From: Prevotellaceae bacterium UBA3849
GTDB lineage: Bacteria > Bacteroidota > Bacteroidia > Bacteroidales > Bacteroidaceae
DNA length: 21,833 nucleotides
Assembly (NCBI GenBank): GCA_002392645.1
Contig: DGHL01000090.1
Location: 1 to 21,833, forward strand
Direction: 5' to 3'
Below the pieces are notes generated by a model. It was not told where the DNA came from. It ran no database searches and worked only from the letters and a program-made list of their open reading frames with translations. Of the stretch, positions 1 through 7,406 are shown one piece after another. How positions within the stretch are numbered: position 1 is the first letter of the stretch; each line of letters starts with the position of its first letter. The position numbers and the translations under genes are program-made.

Positions 1-41
1 TAACAGTTTGCACCGAAAGAAAACAAAAAGATGACATAATG

Positions 42-92
42 ATATTCATATAAGTGACTAATTTAACTCGTGGGAATTTTTAGAACCCACCT
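42..92 (+). repeat. Left arm of a 51-nt inverted repeat flanking the window
   Basis: This stretch matches the reverse complement of 21783-21833 at 49 of 51 positions, with differences near 52 and 54. It contains a small internal hairpin, GTGGG...CCCAC, around an AT-rich loop. No transposase gene is adjacent. The match stops at the left after base 42, while the right arm runs to the window edge, so the true repeat could be longer only on that outer side if 1-41 also matched sequence outside the window. It may be an invertible-segment boundary, a dispersed repeat or a remnant of a mobile element end; the sequence alone does not decide. Confidence 0.9.
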
Positions 93-295
93 ATAGAGGA
101 ATACAGACTTATAATGAGGGTGTGTCAAACGTCAAATGCTATCTTGAAAACCTTACAGACTAATACTTCACAACAGCAAAAGCCATTTCACAACTCATTT
201 CCGAGTTATGAAATGGCTTTTTCTTTGCTTTTCGCGTACCGAACCTACAGATTGAAAGTTCCGAAATTATGAATTTGACTTTAGATGCCCCCTCA
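93..295. other. Gene-poor stretch with a short ORF over a hairpin
   Basis: This stretch lies between the repeat arm and the end of the esterase gene. A 52-codon reading frame runs from an ATG at 114 to a TGA at 270-272 on the plus strand, but it runs straight through the perfect hairpin at 179-220. No promoter signature precedes it and I do not recognise its product. I read it as non-coding, possibly a longer dispersed element attached to the repeat arm, rather than a gene. Confidence 0.4.
179..220. terminator. Bidirectional intrinsic terminator
   Basis: An 11-bp perfect outer stem (AAAGCCATTTC at 179-189 with GAAATGGCTTT at 210-220) encloses a second 5-bp stem (AACTC with GAGTT). A T-run follows on the plus strand, and the minus strand also has a short T-run. 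It lies about 75 nt downstream of the stop of the esterase gene on the minus strand and would end that transcript. Confidence 0.75.
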
Positions 296-1132
296 TTATT
301 CCTCAATCTCTTTTAGGAACTTCTTTATCTGCTCCACAGCCTCTTCGCGCTCGGCAGGCTTGAAGCCATGACCTGCACCGGGGATGACGTGCAGACGGGC
401 ATTCTTATAGGTCTTGACGGCACGGCGCGAATCGTCCATTGACACTACAGGGTCTTTGTCGCCCTGCACTATAAGCACCGGTCTCTTGTATTTCTTTATC
501 GTTCCGAAGACGTCAATCTTCCTTGCCTCAAGGAAGTAGCGGCGGCCCAGTGGCACCTTCCACATCATCGTAGTGTCGGGGATGTCAGCCTCTGTAGGGT
601 AACGCTCATTCCAGTTGTCGGGAATGCACAGTGCAGGGTATATCAGCACCGCGGCCTTTACCTTCTTCGCCATCTCGGCAGAGGTCAGTGCCGATACCAG
701 TCCGCCCTGGCTCTCGCCTATCAATATGATGCCGTCGGCGTCAACGTCTGGCTGGCTGCGGAAGTATTCGGTGATGGCCTTCAGGTCGTTGACCTCGTCG
801 AGCACCGACATGTTCATGGTATTGTTGTCACTGAGACTTCTGGTAGAGCCGCATGGAAAGTCGAACACGTACACCTGGTAACCCATCTCGTTCAGCGGTT
901 TGAAATAAGACTGCCCGAAGTCGTGCGTACCGTTAAAGCCGTGTGATATGATTGCCACGGGTTGTTTCTTGCCCTGATAGTGCGGCTTGCTGACTATGCC
1001 GAAGATATGGCGGTTGCCGTTGTCTATCCACAGTGTGTCTTTTGTCGTGGAAGAGTTGTTTAAGTCTTGTGCGCTGGCGTACAGTGAACTGATAAAGAGA
1101 ATTGCAATCGTAAGTAGATGTTTTGTTGTCAT
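296..1132 (-). CDS. Secreted alpha/beta-hydrolase, probable feruloyl/acyl esterase
   Basis: A 278-residue alpha/beta-hydrolase with an N-terminal signal peptide (hydrophobic core about 5-20, cleavage likely after ASA near 21), so periplasmic or exported. Visible landmarks are the oxyanion-hole segment HGFNG (64-68), the nucleophile elbow GESQG with Ser141, the acid in GDKDP (probably Asp227), and the catalytic His255 in GAGHGF. The arrangement resembles small cinnamoyl/feruloyl esterases of gut bacteria such as Est1E-like enzymes. The substrate is inference: ester-linked ferulate or acetate on plant polysaccharide fits the divergent pectate lyase next door. It could also be a general carboxylesterase or peptidase-like hydrolase. 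The ATG start sits about 40 nt below a strong promoter and gives a clean signal peptide. Confidence 0.85.
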   Translation of the reverse strand: MTTKHLLTIAILFISSLYASAQDLNNSSTTKDTLWIDNGNRHIFGIVSKPHYQGKKQPVAIISHGFNGTHDFGQSYFKPLNEMGYQVYVFDFPCGSTRSLSDNNTMNMSVLDEVNDLKAITEYFRSQPDVDADGIILIGESQGGLVSALTSAEMAKKVKAAVLIYPALCIPDNWNERYPTEADIPDTTMMWKVPLGRRYFLEARKIDVFGTIKKYKRPVLIVQGDKDPVVSMDDSRRAVKTYKNARLHVIPGAGHGFKPAEREEAVEQIKKFLKEIEE

Positions 1133-1173
1133 ATATGTTTAAAATATGTTGAATCAAACTGTTGTTTGTCATG

Positions 1174-1205
1174 CAAAAGTAACTAATTTTTCTGTTTCCT
1201 GCAAA
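1174..1205 (-). promoter_or_regulatory. Bacteroidetes promoter for the esterase gene
   Basis: Read on the minus strand, TTTG (1205-1202) is followed by exactly 20 nt and then TACTTTTG (1181-1174), matching the Bacteroidetes sigma-ABfr pattern TTTG-N19-21-TAnnTTTG. The predicted start of transcription is near 1168, giving a leader of about 36 nt before the ATG at 1132. Confidence 0.8.
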
Positions 1206-1222
1206 ATAATCTTATAGAAATA

Positions 1223-1252
1223 TTGAGTATTCGAGGAAAAATAGTAACTTTG
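1223..1252 (+). promoter_or_regulatory. Bacteroidetes promoter for the pectate lyase gene
   Basis: TTG (1223-1225), 19 nt, then TAACTTTG (1245-1252). It is back-to-back with the esterase promoter, with the two -33 elements only about 17 nt apart, so a single regulator bound between them could control both genes. The leader to the ATG at 1294 is about 36 nt. Confidence 0.8.
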
Positions 1253-1293
1253 CACCATAACCATATAAATTACAAAATCTATAAAGACACAAA

Positions 1294-2550
1294 ATGAAAA
1301 TCATTAATCCCACCAGGCATCTGCTTGCCATGCTGTGCATGCAGGCGATGCTCATACCCGCAGAGGCAGATGCCAAGTCAAACTATGATGCAGGTAAACC
1401 TTTTGGTTTCTGTACTCGTACGTCGCGTACTGACAGCAGCAGTGCATGCGCATACGAAGTGACAGGCGGCGGAACGCTGGCATACCCCATACCAAGTACG
1501 GTAAAGAGCGTGATAACACTGAAGTCGAACGGCGGCGACATGAAGAAAGCCATCGGCAATGCGCTGAAGAAATACAGCGTTGTGGTGCTCGACGGTTCGG
1601 CAGGCGACTTTATCGTGAGCAGCAAGATAAGTGTAAGCAAACTGACCAACCGCACGCTGATAGGCATCAACGGTGCCACAGTGCGCACCCAGTGGAGGGT
1701 GAGCGACGAGATACGCAGTGCACTCGACAAGGCTGGCGTGCCGCACATGAAGACATCGGGTGGCTCTGGCGGCAAGCTTACCAACGGAACAATGGTCAAG
1801 GAAGAGGTAGAATATAATACGCGCCAGACGATTATCAACATGACGGGCGACACGGAAGAGACCTACCGCACTGCCGGAGTGCTGTCAATGAACAGATGTT
1901 CTGACATAGTGATAAGGAACATACGTTTCTATGGTCCTGGTTCGATTGACGTCGGCGGCTCTGACCTGCTGAGCATCCACGGCTGTAAGAACGTGTGGGT
2001 GGACCACTGCGAGTTCTATGACGGTGAGGACGGCAACTTCGACATCACCAACAGCTCTGACTTCGTGACCGTCAGCTGGTGTACGTTCAAATATAATGCT
2101 AACTCATACATGCACCAGAACACCAACCTCGTGGGCTACAGCGACAAGGAGCCTAAGGGCTACCTCAACGTAACCTTTGCCTTCAACCACTGGGGCGAGG
2201 GATGCAGGCAGCGCATGCCGATGGCACGTGTAGGAAAGATCCACATGCTTAACAACTACTACACCTGCACAGGCAATATTGCAGCCATCAATCCGAGAAA
2301 AAACTCGGAGTTCCTCATCGAGGGCAACAGCTTTGCAAGCGGCATAACACATGTATTCTCAGAAAATGACGCCATTGGCTATGTGTGGACACCTACCAAC
2401 CGTGCCATCTCTGCCAAGGTGCCTGAGCCTATGAGCATGGGCAGCGTGACGGTGCCTTACGTATATACGGAGATGAACGTTGACCTCGTACCAGAGGAGG
2501 TAGGCAAGTATGCCGGTGCCACTTTGGTGACTGACGATGATTGGAAATAA
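1294..2550 (+). CDS. Secreted pectate lyase, polysaccharide lyase family 1
   Basis: A 418-residue protein with a signal peptide (about 1-27, cleavage likely after AEADA), so exported to the periplasm or cell surface. It shows the PL1 parallel beta-helix signature: WVDH at 235-238 followed by the calcium-binding acidic run FYDGEDGNFD, the ITNSSDFVTVSW helix-rung motif, and RMPMAR at 307-312, which matches the RxPxxR segment carrying the catalytic arginine. PL1 enzymes cleave polygalacturonan by beta-elimination with calcium. The length is normal for a single-domain family member and there is no carbohydrate-binding module or C-terminal secretion domain. It is divergent from an esterase that could remove acyl groups from the same polymer. 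The 3' end is followed by a long gene-free region, so it is monocistronic. Confidence 0.93.
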   Translation: MKIINPTRHLLAMLCMQAMLIPAEADAKSNYDAGKPFGFCTRTSRTDSSSACAYEVTGGGTLAYPIPSTVKSVITLKSNGGDMKKAIGNALKKYSVVVLDGSAGDFIVSSKISVSKLTNRTLIGINGATVRTQWRVSDEIRSALDKAGVPHMKTSGGSGGKLTNGTMVKEEVEYNTRQTIINMTGDTEETYRTAGVLSMNRCSDIVIRNIRFYGPGSIDVGGSDLLSIHGCKNVWVDHCEFYDGEDGNFDITNSSDFVTVSWCTFKYNANSYMHQNTNLVGYSDKEPKGYLNVTFAFNHWGEGCRQRMPMARVGKIHMLNNYYTCTGNIAAINPRKNSEFLIEGNSFASGITHVFSENDAIGYVWTPTNRAISAKVPEPMSMGSVTVPYVYTEMNVDLVPEEVGKYAGATLVTDDDWK

Positions 2551-2807
2551 CCAGCGCCCTTGTTGAACCGCAAATGTGAAAGCCATTCGCTTTCCGCGCA
2601 TGCTATAAAAAAATGAGATAGACTGGCGACGGCTAAACCTACATTAATTTGCGTACAAATGGAACCATGGTGGAAAACGCAAAATAGAGAGAAAAATCGC
2701 TTTGACGTTCATACTATGCAGTTCAAAAGTGGCGAATCATTCCGAAATTAGCAGCTCTTTCGGTAATATTTATGCATTATTTGCCGCAAAAGCAATGCTT
2801 TTGTAAT

Positions 2808-2873
2808 GTAAAAGATATCACTTTACGAGGTAAAAGCTATCAAATTACAACGTAAAAGCTATCAAATTACAAT
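2808..2873 (+). repeat. Three tandem 22-bp repeats (GTAAAAGCTATC family)
   Basis: Three consecutive 22-nt units at 2808-2829, 2830-2851 and 2852-2873. Units 2 and 3 are identical except for the last base; unit 1 is diverged. Each unit has the core GTAAAAGCTATCAAATTACA. There are no unique spacers, so this is not a CRISPR array. The same unit occurs at 16454-16563. Confidence 0.9.
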
Positions 2874-2874
2874 A

Positions 2875-2900
2875 AAAGCCATTCTCTTCAGAATGGCTTT
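2875..2900 (+). terminator. Hairpin, possible terminator after pectate lyase
   Basis: A perfect 11-bp stem, AAAGCCATTCT (2875-2885) and AGAATGGCTTT (2890-2900), with a 4-nt loop. The T-tract after it is short and interrupted, so termination may be weak. It abuts the 22-bp repeats directly and may be part of the repeat element rather than a dedicated terminator for the lyase, which ends about 325 nt upstream. Confidence 0.5.
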
Positions 2901-3040
2901 ATTGTGTATAGCCCTGTATTACAGAGCTATAGAAAAAATGCGAAATTTTGCCGTTTTTCGGAGCAAAAATTGTTTCCGTGATTTTGACGGGCAGGAATCG
3001 CGAGTTAAATACGAAAAACATGTCTTTTTTTGCGATAAAC

Positions 3041-3071
3041 TTGCACAAATATAAATTTATTACTACATTTG
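3041..3071 (+). promoter_or_regulatory. Bacteroidetes promoter for the gene at 3115
   Basis: TTG (3041-3043), 20 nt, then TACATTTG (3064-3071), matching the TAnnTTTG pattern. Predicted leader to the ATG at 3115 is about 38 nt. Confidence 0.7.
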
Positions 3072-3114
3072 CAGAAGATAATACGAAAGGTAGAACTGCC
3101 TAAACTTTGAATAG

Positions 3115-3888
3115 ATGAAAAAGATAATTACATTTTTCGCTGCGCTGATATTCGCAGTGGCTGCCCATGCAGACGTACAGGGAGAGTATAGTTTTGACGG
3201 CACGCTTGGAGACAAGATTCCCGTAACACTGAAGTTCGCCGTCAATGGTTTCGACATAGCGGTGGGCGAGATTTATTACCTTAAGGCAAAGCATCCGGCG
3301 CCGATACTTGTCGTGGGCAAACTGCAGGATTCTGGCTGGTATGTGATGAATGAATACCAGAGCGACGGTACCATTACGGGTATGATGTCGTTTAAGATAG
3401 ATGAGGAAGACGGAACCTGCCGTATAGTGGATGGTACATGGACTAATCCGAAAACGGATAAGAGCCTTGAAATGAAAAACTTTGAGAGTAATGGAGAGAA
3501 CGTACCTGTGACGGAATTCCTTGACTATGAAGATCCGCAGAACATAGGACGCGAATACTCCTATTCCTTGTATAATGCCAATATGGGATGTATGATGGGA
3601 GGTTACGTCAAGTTTCGTGGTGCCGGTAAGCATAAACTGCACTTTGAGGTGTGCAACAGCCCAGGCAATATTGCATCTGGCAAGAGTGCACCCAATCGGC
3701 CGGCAGAACTGGGTGCATATACCTATGACTTTTTCAACTACGAGAACGTAAACGAATGCGGATATGGCTTCAGTGCCCACTTCTTCAAGAAGTTCGTGGT
3801 GTTAGATACCACCAGCAGTTATGAGACATTAGGATGTTTCGGCATGGGAGTAGCCTTTGACGGCGTTTATATCAAGACGAAACAGTAA
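3115..3888 (+). CDS. Secreted protein of unknown function
   Basis: A 257-residue protein with a clear signal peptide: a lysine pair, a hydrophobic core, and a cleavage site after AHA at residue 19. There is no lipoprotein cysteine, no later membrane segment and no catalytic motif that I recognise. The mature part is rich in glycine, aromatic and short alternating segments, which suggests a beta-rich fold; the first 120 residues, with repeated statements of a beta-strand pattern, look like a lipocalin-like or jellyroll module, but this is only an impression. It has its own promoter and converges on the sugar isomerase gene with a 21-nt gap, so it is probably a single-gene unit unrelated to the polysaccharide genes. 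Confidence 0.8.
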   Translation: MKKIITFFAALIFAVAAHADVQGEYSFDGTLGDKIPVTLKFAVNGFDIAVGEIYYLKAKHPAPILVVGKLQDSGWYVMNEYQSDGTITGMMSFKIDEEDGTCRIVDGTWTNPKTDKSLEMKNFESNGENVPVTEFLDYEDPQNIGREYSYSLYNANMGCMMGGYVKFRGAGKHKLHFEVCNSPGNIASGKSAPNRPAELGAYTYDFFNYENVNECGYGFSAHFFKKFVVLDTTSSYETLGCFGMGVAFDGVYIKTKQ

Positions 3889-3909
3889 TAATTCACCTAT
3901 ATCTTTGCT

Positions 3910-4320
3910 TTACTGCAGCTTCCACTCCTTGTATTCGTTGAAGCTGTGTATGTAGTCACCTTCGGAGTATTCGTGGCTTGCAAGTACGAGACACAATGCA
4001 CCGGAGGTGAACTCGCGTTCTTGTGCCCATATACCAGGAGGTACGAGCAATCCCTGGAAAGGACGATTCAGCAGTACGGCTTTCTCGTTCACTCCGTCGT
4101 TCAGGTAAACCTCCAGGGCTCCCGATGCGGCAATGATAAACTGCCAGCACTCCTTGTGAGCATGTGCGCCGCGGTCCTTTCCCGCAGGCACGTCGTATAT
4201 GTAAAACACACGTTTGATAGGGAAAGGCACCGTGTTGCTCTCATATATGTATGTAAGGCTGCCGCGTGGATCTTCCTCCTTAGGAAGTTGAATGATTTTG
4301 CAATCGTTTATAGTAGTCAT
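3910..4320 (-). CDS. FdtA/QdtA-type dTDP-keto-sugar isomerase (WxcM-like cupin)
   Basis: A 136-residue single-domain cupin. It carries the family marks of sugar 3,4-ketoisomerases: DPRGSL near 17-22, GAHAHKECWQ (51-60, with the paired histidines of the active site), NRPFQGLLVPPGIW (85-98) and LASHEYSEGDYI (113-124). Family members convert dTDP-4-keto-6-deoxyglucose to its 3-keto isomer, ahead of a 3-aminotransferase that makes Fuc3N or Qui3N. It acts in the cytoplasm. The partner aminotransferase, acetyltransferase and RmlA/RmlB are not in the window. It lies 68 nt downstream of the transporter gene on the same strand and may be cotranscribed. The exact stereochemistry (FdtA versus QdtA) cannot be assigned from sequence. 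Confidence 0.85.
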   Translation of the reverse strand: MTTINDCKIIQLPKEEDPRGSLTYIYESNTVPFPIKRVFYIYDVPAGKDRGAHAHKECWQFIIAASGALEVYLNDGVNEKAVLLNRPFQGLLVPPGIWAQEREFTSGALCLVLASHEYSEGDYIHSFNEYKEWKLQ

Positions 4321-4388
4321 TATTCTTGTGTATAAGTTCTTGATGTTCGCCCACCTCCTTCATTGCATGTGACCGGGTGAGTCTGTAG

Positions 4389-5741
4389 CTATAGTACGCC
4401 CATTTGGTTAAGGAATATCAGTGCTATGCCTATTGGGCAAACGAAGCGTACGAGCAGGAAGAAAAACTTCAGGCTTACGTTACGCCATGCTATCGTACCC
4501 TTGTTGGTGAGTTGGTCAATCACCGTCTGCTTAGGCATCACCCAGCCCACGAGAATGGTGGTCATGAAGGCACCGAAAGGTAACAGTATGTTTGACGTCA
4601 GCGAGTCGAAGTTGCTGAAAAGATCTTTGCCGAAGAATCCCATAGGCATGGGGCCCATGCTGAGTGCGCTCAGTATGCCGATGATATTGCATATTATTGT
4701 GACGAAGCAAGCGGCGAGCGAACGAGACAGGTCAAGTTCTTCAGACAGCAGAGAGGTGCCAATCTCGTGCATGGAGATGGTGGACGTCAGTGCTGCGAGG
4801 GTGAGCAGAGCAAAGAACAGTATCGACACAACGTAAGCCACTGGATGTGGGAAAGCCTGTGTAAATACGTTTGGCAGTGTCAGGAATATAAGGTTAGGAC
4901 CAGCGTCTGGCTCCACACCGACGGAGAAGGCTGCAGGGAAGATCATAAGTCCTGCCATGACGGCGACGCCGCAGTCTATGCCTGCAATCTGTGCAGACGA
5001 GCGCAGCAGGTTGGTGTCGCTGTTGAAGTAAGCCGCGTATGTACACAGGCATGCAGTGCCGAGGCTGATAGAGAAGAAAGCCTGGCCCAGAGCCTCAAAC
5101 ATCACCTTGCTGGTAATCTTCGTAAAGTCTGGTTTGAACAAGAATTCAATACCGTTCCATGCACCGGGCAGTGAGCATGACGCTCCGATGATAATCACCA
5201 ACAGTATGAAGAGCAGTGGCATCATTAGCTTCGAAGCCTTCTCAATGCCACTCTGCACCCCCTGCACTATTATGGAGTGGGTAAGTATGATGAACAGCAC
5301 TGACATGGTGGAAGGTATCCACGTACTGCTTACAAGACTGCCGAAGTTCTGCTTTATCAAGGTCATGTCGCCGAGCACATTGTCTGCCACTGCCTGTATC
5401 AAGTAATATACGCACCATCCTGCCACGACGCTGTAGAAGCCCAGTATGAGGCATGCGCAGATGAATCCGATGACACCGATACTACCCCATACCTTCTTAC
5501 CGCCAGCCTTGGCATATGATCGTAGCGCGTTACACGAACCGTTGCGTCCCACTATGAATTCGCTCATCATGCCAGGCAGTCCCAACAGCAATGTAAAGAT
5601 TATATATACAAAGATAAAGGCAGCGCCGCCATTCTCACCAGTGGTGGTAGGGAAACGCCATATATTGCCCAGTCCTACTGCCGAACCTGCCGTTGCAAGT
5701 ATCAGTCCCAGCTTAGATGCAAAATTGTTTTTAGAAACCAT
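4389..5741 (-). CDS. Sodium-dependent transporter, neurotransmitter:sodium symporter family
   Basis: A 450-residue polytopic inner-membrane protein with about 11 hydrophobic segments, the usual size for a bacterial LeuT/MhsT-like symporter. TM1 carries the diagnostic GSAVGLGNIWRFP (18-30), which holds the sodium- and substrate-binding unwound region, followed by NGGAAFIFVYI in TM2. Family members import amino acids with sodium ions; the specific substrate cannot be read here. The gene is divergent from the VanZ-like gene with overlapping promoters. There is no sign that it belongs to polysaccharide synthesis; it is likely a housekeeping neighbour. Confidence 0.93.
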   Translation of the reverse strand: MVSKNNFASKLGLILATAGSAVGLGNIWRFPTTTGENGGAAFIFVYIIFTLLLGLPGMMSEFIVGRNGSCNALRSYAKAGGKKVWGSIGVIGFICACLILGFYSVVAGWCVYYLIQAVADNVLGDMTLIKQNFGSLVSSTWIPSTMSVLFIILTHSIIVQGVQSGIEKASKLMMPLLFILLVIIIGASCSLPGAWNGIEFLFKPDFTKITSKVMFEALGQAFFSISLGTACLCTYAAYFNSDTNLLRSSAQIAGIDCGVAVMAGLMIFPAAFSVGVEPDAGPNLIFLTLPNVFTQAFPHPVAYVVSILFFALLTLAALTSTISMHEIGTSLLSEELDLSRSLAACFVTIICNIIGILSALSMGPMPMGFFGKDLFSNFDSLTSNILLPFGAFMTTILVGWVMPKQTVIDQLTNKGTIAWRNVSLKFFFLLVRFVCPIGIALIFLNQMGVL

Positions 5742-5784
5742 TTGTCAAGGTGTTTTTGTCATTATTCAAATTTTGGCATATTTG

Positions 5785-5816
5785 CTTGCAAAATTACGAA
5801 AAAAAGTTTAACTTTG
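5785..5816 (+). promoter_or_regulatory. Promoter for the VanZ-like gene, possibly leaderless
   Basis: CTTG (5785-5788), 20 nt, then TAACTTTG (5809-5816). The ATG at 5826 begins only 9 nt after the -7 box, so a transcript from this promoter would have almost no leader. Confidence 0.65.
5789..5796 (-). promoter_or_regulatory. -7 box for the sodium symporter gene
   Basis: On the minus strand this reads TAATTTTG, a match to TAnnTTTG, about 48 nt before the ATG at 5741. A -33 element is not convincing. It overlaps the opposite-strand promoter of the VanZ-like gene, so the two promoters should compete for polymerase. Confidence 0.45.
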
Positions 5817-5825
5817 CACTATAAA

Positions 5826-6209
5826 ATGAAAAAAATACTCATTAGATACCCATTTTCATGTGCTTTAGCGGTGCTTATATGGGTTGTTTGTTTGATTCCC
5901 ATACCCGAAGTGCCCATGTATGACGTGAGATTTATAGATAAGTGGACGCACTTCGTGATGTACGGAGTGTTGACAATTACTATATGGATGGAATATCGTC
6001 GTCAGCATAAAGACAACATGCAATGGAGTCGTGTGCTGGTGTTTGGTGTTTTGTGTCCTATCATAATGGGTTGCTGTATAGAGTTTGCCCAGGCATACCT
6101 CACCACCTGCCGTAGCGGGGACGTGTTTGATGCCTTGTGCAACAGCCTCGGAGTTTTGCTGGGCTCAGGCATATCGTGGGCGGGCATAATTCTAAAGCAT
6201 AGTTCATAA
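5826..6209 (+). CDS. VanZ-like membrane protein
   Basis: A 127-residue protein with four hydrophobic segments (roughly 8-27, 42-56, 71-90 and 104-122). Marks of the VanZ-like family are the DKWTHFVMYGVLT segment (38-50) and the EFAQAYLTTCRSGDVFDALCNSLGV region (85-109), where conserved acid, glutamine, arginine and aspartate cluster. The function of VanZ-like proteins outside teicoplanin resistance is not known; in Bacteroidetes they often sit near envelope genes. I chose the ATG at 5826 rather than a codon farther upstream because upstream residues would come from promoter sequence. The last codons and stop lie inside the first unit of a 27-bp repeat. Confidence 0.85.
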   Translation: MKKILIRYPFSCALAVLIWVVCLIPIPEVPMYDVRFIDKWTHFVMYGVLTITIWMEYRRQHKDNMQWSRVLVFGVLCPIIMGCCIEFAQAYLTTCRSGDVFDALCNSLGVLLGSGISWAGIILKHSS

Positions 6210-6237
6210 TGCATAATTCTAATGCATAATTCATAAT
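6184..6237 (+). repeat. Two tandem 27-bp repeats overlapping the VanZ-like stop
   Basis: Unit 1 (6184-6210) and unit 2 (6211-6237) share GCATAATTCTAA and a TTCATAAT end, differing at two positions (A/T and G/A). A third partial start, GCAGAATT, follows. The first unit encodes the last residues and stop codon of the VanZ-like protein, so the duplication probably arose from, or invaded, the gene end. Confidence 0.75.
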
Positions 6238-6305
6238 GCAGAATTACCCTCTCTCACAGGAAGGGACGGGGTGGTCCTCATAACTCATAGATATTTATTT
6301 CCTCG

Positions 6306-7406
6306 ATGAAGGTACTGATACTTAGCACATATTCGCAAACAGGAGGCGCGGCCATAGCTGCCTCGCGCCTACTCCAAGCCCTGCGCAAGAACGGCGTGGA
6401 AGCCACGATGCTTTGTCGCAGAAATATATCGTGGGGACCAGAGAGGCTGCGTAAGCAGTCATGGAGCTGTGTGTGGGAACGTATGGCTATATGGTGCCTT
6501 GATGGTTTCAGTAAAACCAACTTGTGGACTACGGACATAGCCTGCTGTGGTCAGGACATAACAGATACAAAAGAGTATAAGGAGGCAGACGTGGTGCACC
6601 TGCATTGGGTGAACCAAGGATTCCTTTCGCTTGATACGATAGGTAAGATCGTGAAGAGTGGCAAGCGCATAGTGTGGACCATGCACGATGAATGGCCTCT
6701 TGACAGTATATGGCACTATACCGACGGACTAAGCAAGGCAGAGAAAGACAAGTGGATAGCACGACATGTGTCGGAGAAGAAGAGAAAAATATATAGTTCA
6801 GGCAATATAACCTTCGTAACGTGTAGCAAGTGGTTGAAGAACGTGTCGGAAGCGAAGCCTTTGGCAGAAGGACAGGAGATTGTGACAATACCCAACCCTA
6901 TTGACACGGAAGTGTTTAAGCCTGTCGGGCATAAGCAAAGACGCTGCGTGCTGTTCGTAGCACAGAATGTGAACGATGAACGAAAGGGTATAAAATACCT
7001 TGATGCAGCAAGGGAACTGCTGGATGATATAGAAGTAGTAGCACTCGGCAGGGACATTCCCTATATACACGACAAGGCAGAGATGGCGGCGCTGTATGCC
7101 AGCGTGGATGTATTCGTTACACCGTCGCTGCAAGACAATCTGCCTAACACCATAATGGAGGCCATGGCATGTGGCACGCCATGCGTAGGATTCAACGTTG
7201 GCGGCATACCAGAGATGATTGAACATAAGGAGAATGGCTATGTAGCAAGATACAAAGACGCTGCAGACCTTGCCGAGGGCATACGCTATGTGCTTGACAA
7301 CAGTGAGAGGTTGGGCAAGAATGCACGTGAGAAGGTGATGAGAGAGTACAGCGAAGACGTCGTGGCAGGAAAATACATTGAGATATATGCTGGGAAGAAT
7401 AGTTGA
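6306..7406 (+). CDS. Family 4 glycosyltransferase (GT-B fold)
   Basis: A 366-residue cytoplasmic retaining glycosyltransferase. The N-terminal Rossmann half begins MKVLILSTYSQTGGAAIAAS, with the glycine-rich acceptor loop; VHLHWVNQG and WTMHDEWPLDSIWHYTDG lie in the middle. The C-terminal nucleotide-sugar half has FVAQNVNDERKGI and PSLQDNLPNTIMEAMACGTP. Here the usual first glutamate of the E-x7-E motif is aspartate (D-x7-E); the QDNLPN form recurs in a subgroup of this family, so it is not a sign of decay. The donor and acceptor cannot be read. It starts the plus-strand cluster, overlaps the next gene by 20 nt, and has no clear promoter in the 96-nt gap, so read-through from the VanZ-like gene is possible. 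Confidence 0.92.
   Translation: MKVLILSTYSQTGGAAIAASRLLQALRKNGVEATMLCRRNISWGPERLRKQSWSCVWERMAIWCLDGFSKTNLWTTDIACCGQDITDTKEYKEADVVHLHWVNQGFLSLDTIGKIVKSGKRIVWTMHDEWPLDSIWHYTDGLSKAEKDKWIARHVSEKKRKIYSSGNITFVTCSKWLKNVSEAKPLAEGQEIVTIPNPIDTEVFKPVGHKQRRCVLFVAQNVNDERKGIKYLDAARELLDDIEVVALGRDIPYIHDKAEMAALYASVDVFVTPSLQDNLPNTIMEAMACGTPCVGFNVGGIPEMIEHKENGYVARYKDAADLAEGIRYVLDNSERLGKNAREKVMREYSEDVVAGKYIEIYAGKNS

Larger units (their letters stand above)
2551..3114. other. 564-nt gene-free stretch with repeats and hairpins
   Basis: No open frame here looks coding. It holds a 22-bp tandem array (2808-2873), a hairpin (2875-2900), a second short hairpin at 2908-2930 (ATAGC...GCTAT with an inner CTGT/ACAG), and the promoter of the next gene. 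Its left part begins with TTGTTGAACCG near 2561; the same 11 bases occur near 16263 at the head of the other repeat-bearing gap, so both gaps may hold copies of one longer composite element. Confidence 0.6.

Noticed and set aside
114..272. 52-codon plus-strand ORF at the left end
   Set aside because: It runs through a perfect terminator hairpin and has no promoter; its product is not recognised and it more likely belongs to a repeat element.
2808..2873. Possible CRISPR array in the 22-bp direct repeats
   Set aside because: The units are contiguous with no unique spacers, the period equals the unit length, and no cas gene is near.
3100..3780. 226-codon minus-strand ORF opposite the secreted protein
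   Set aside because: The plus-strand frame has a signal peptide and a promoter at the right distance; the minus-strand frame has neither.
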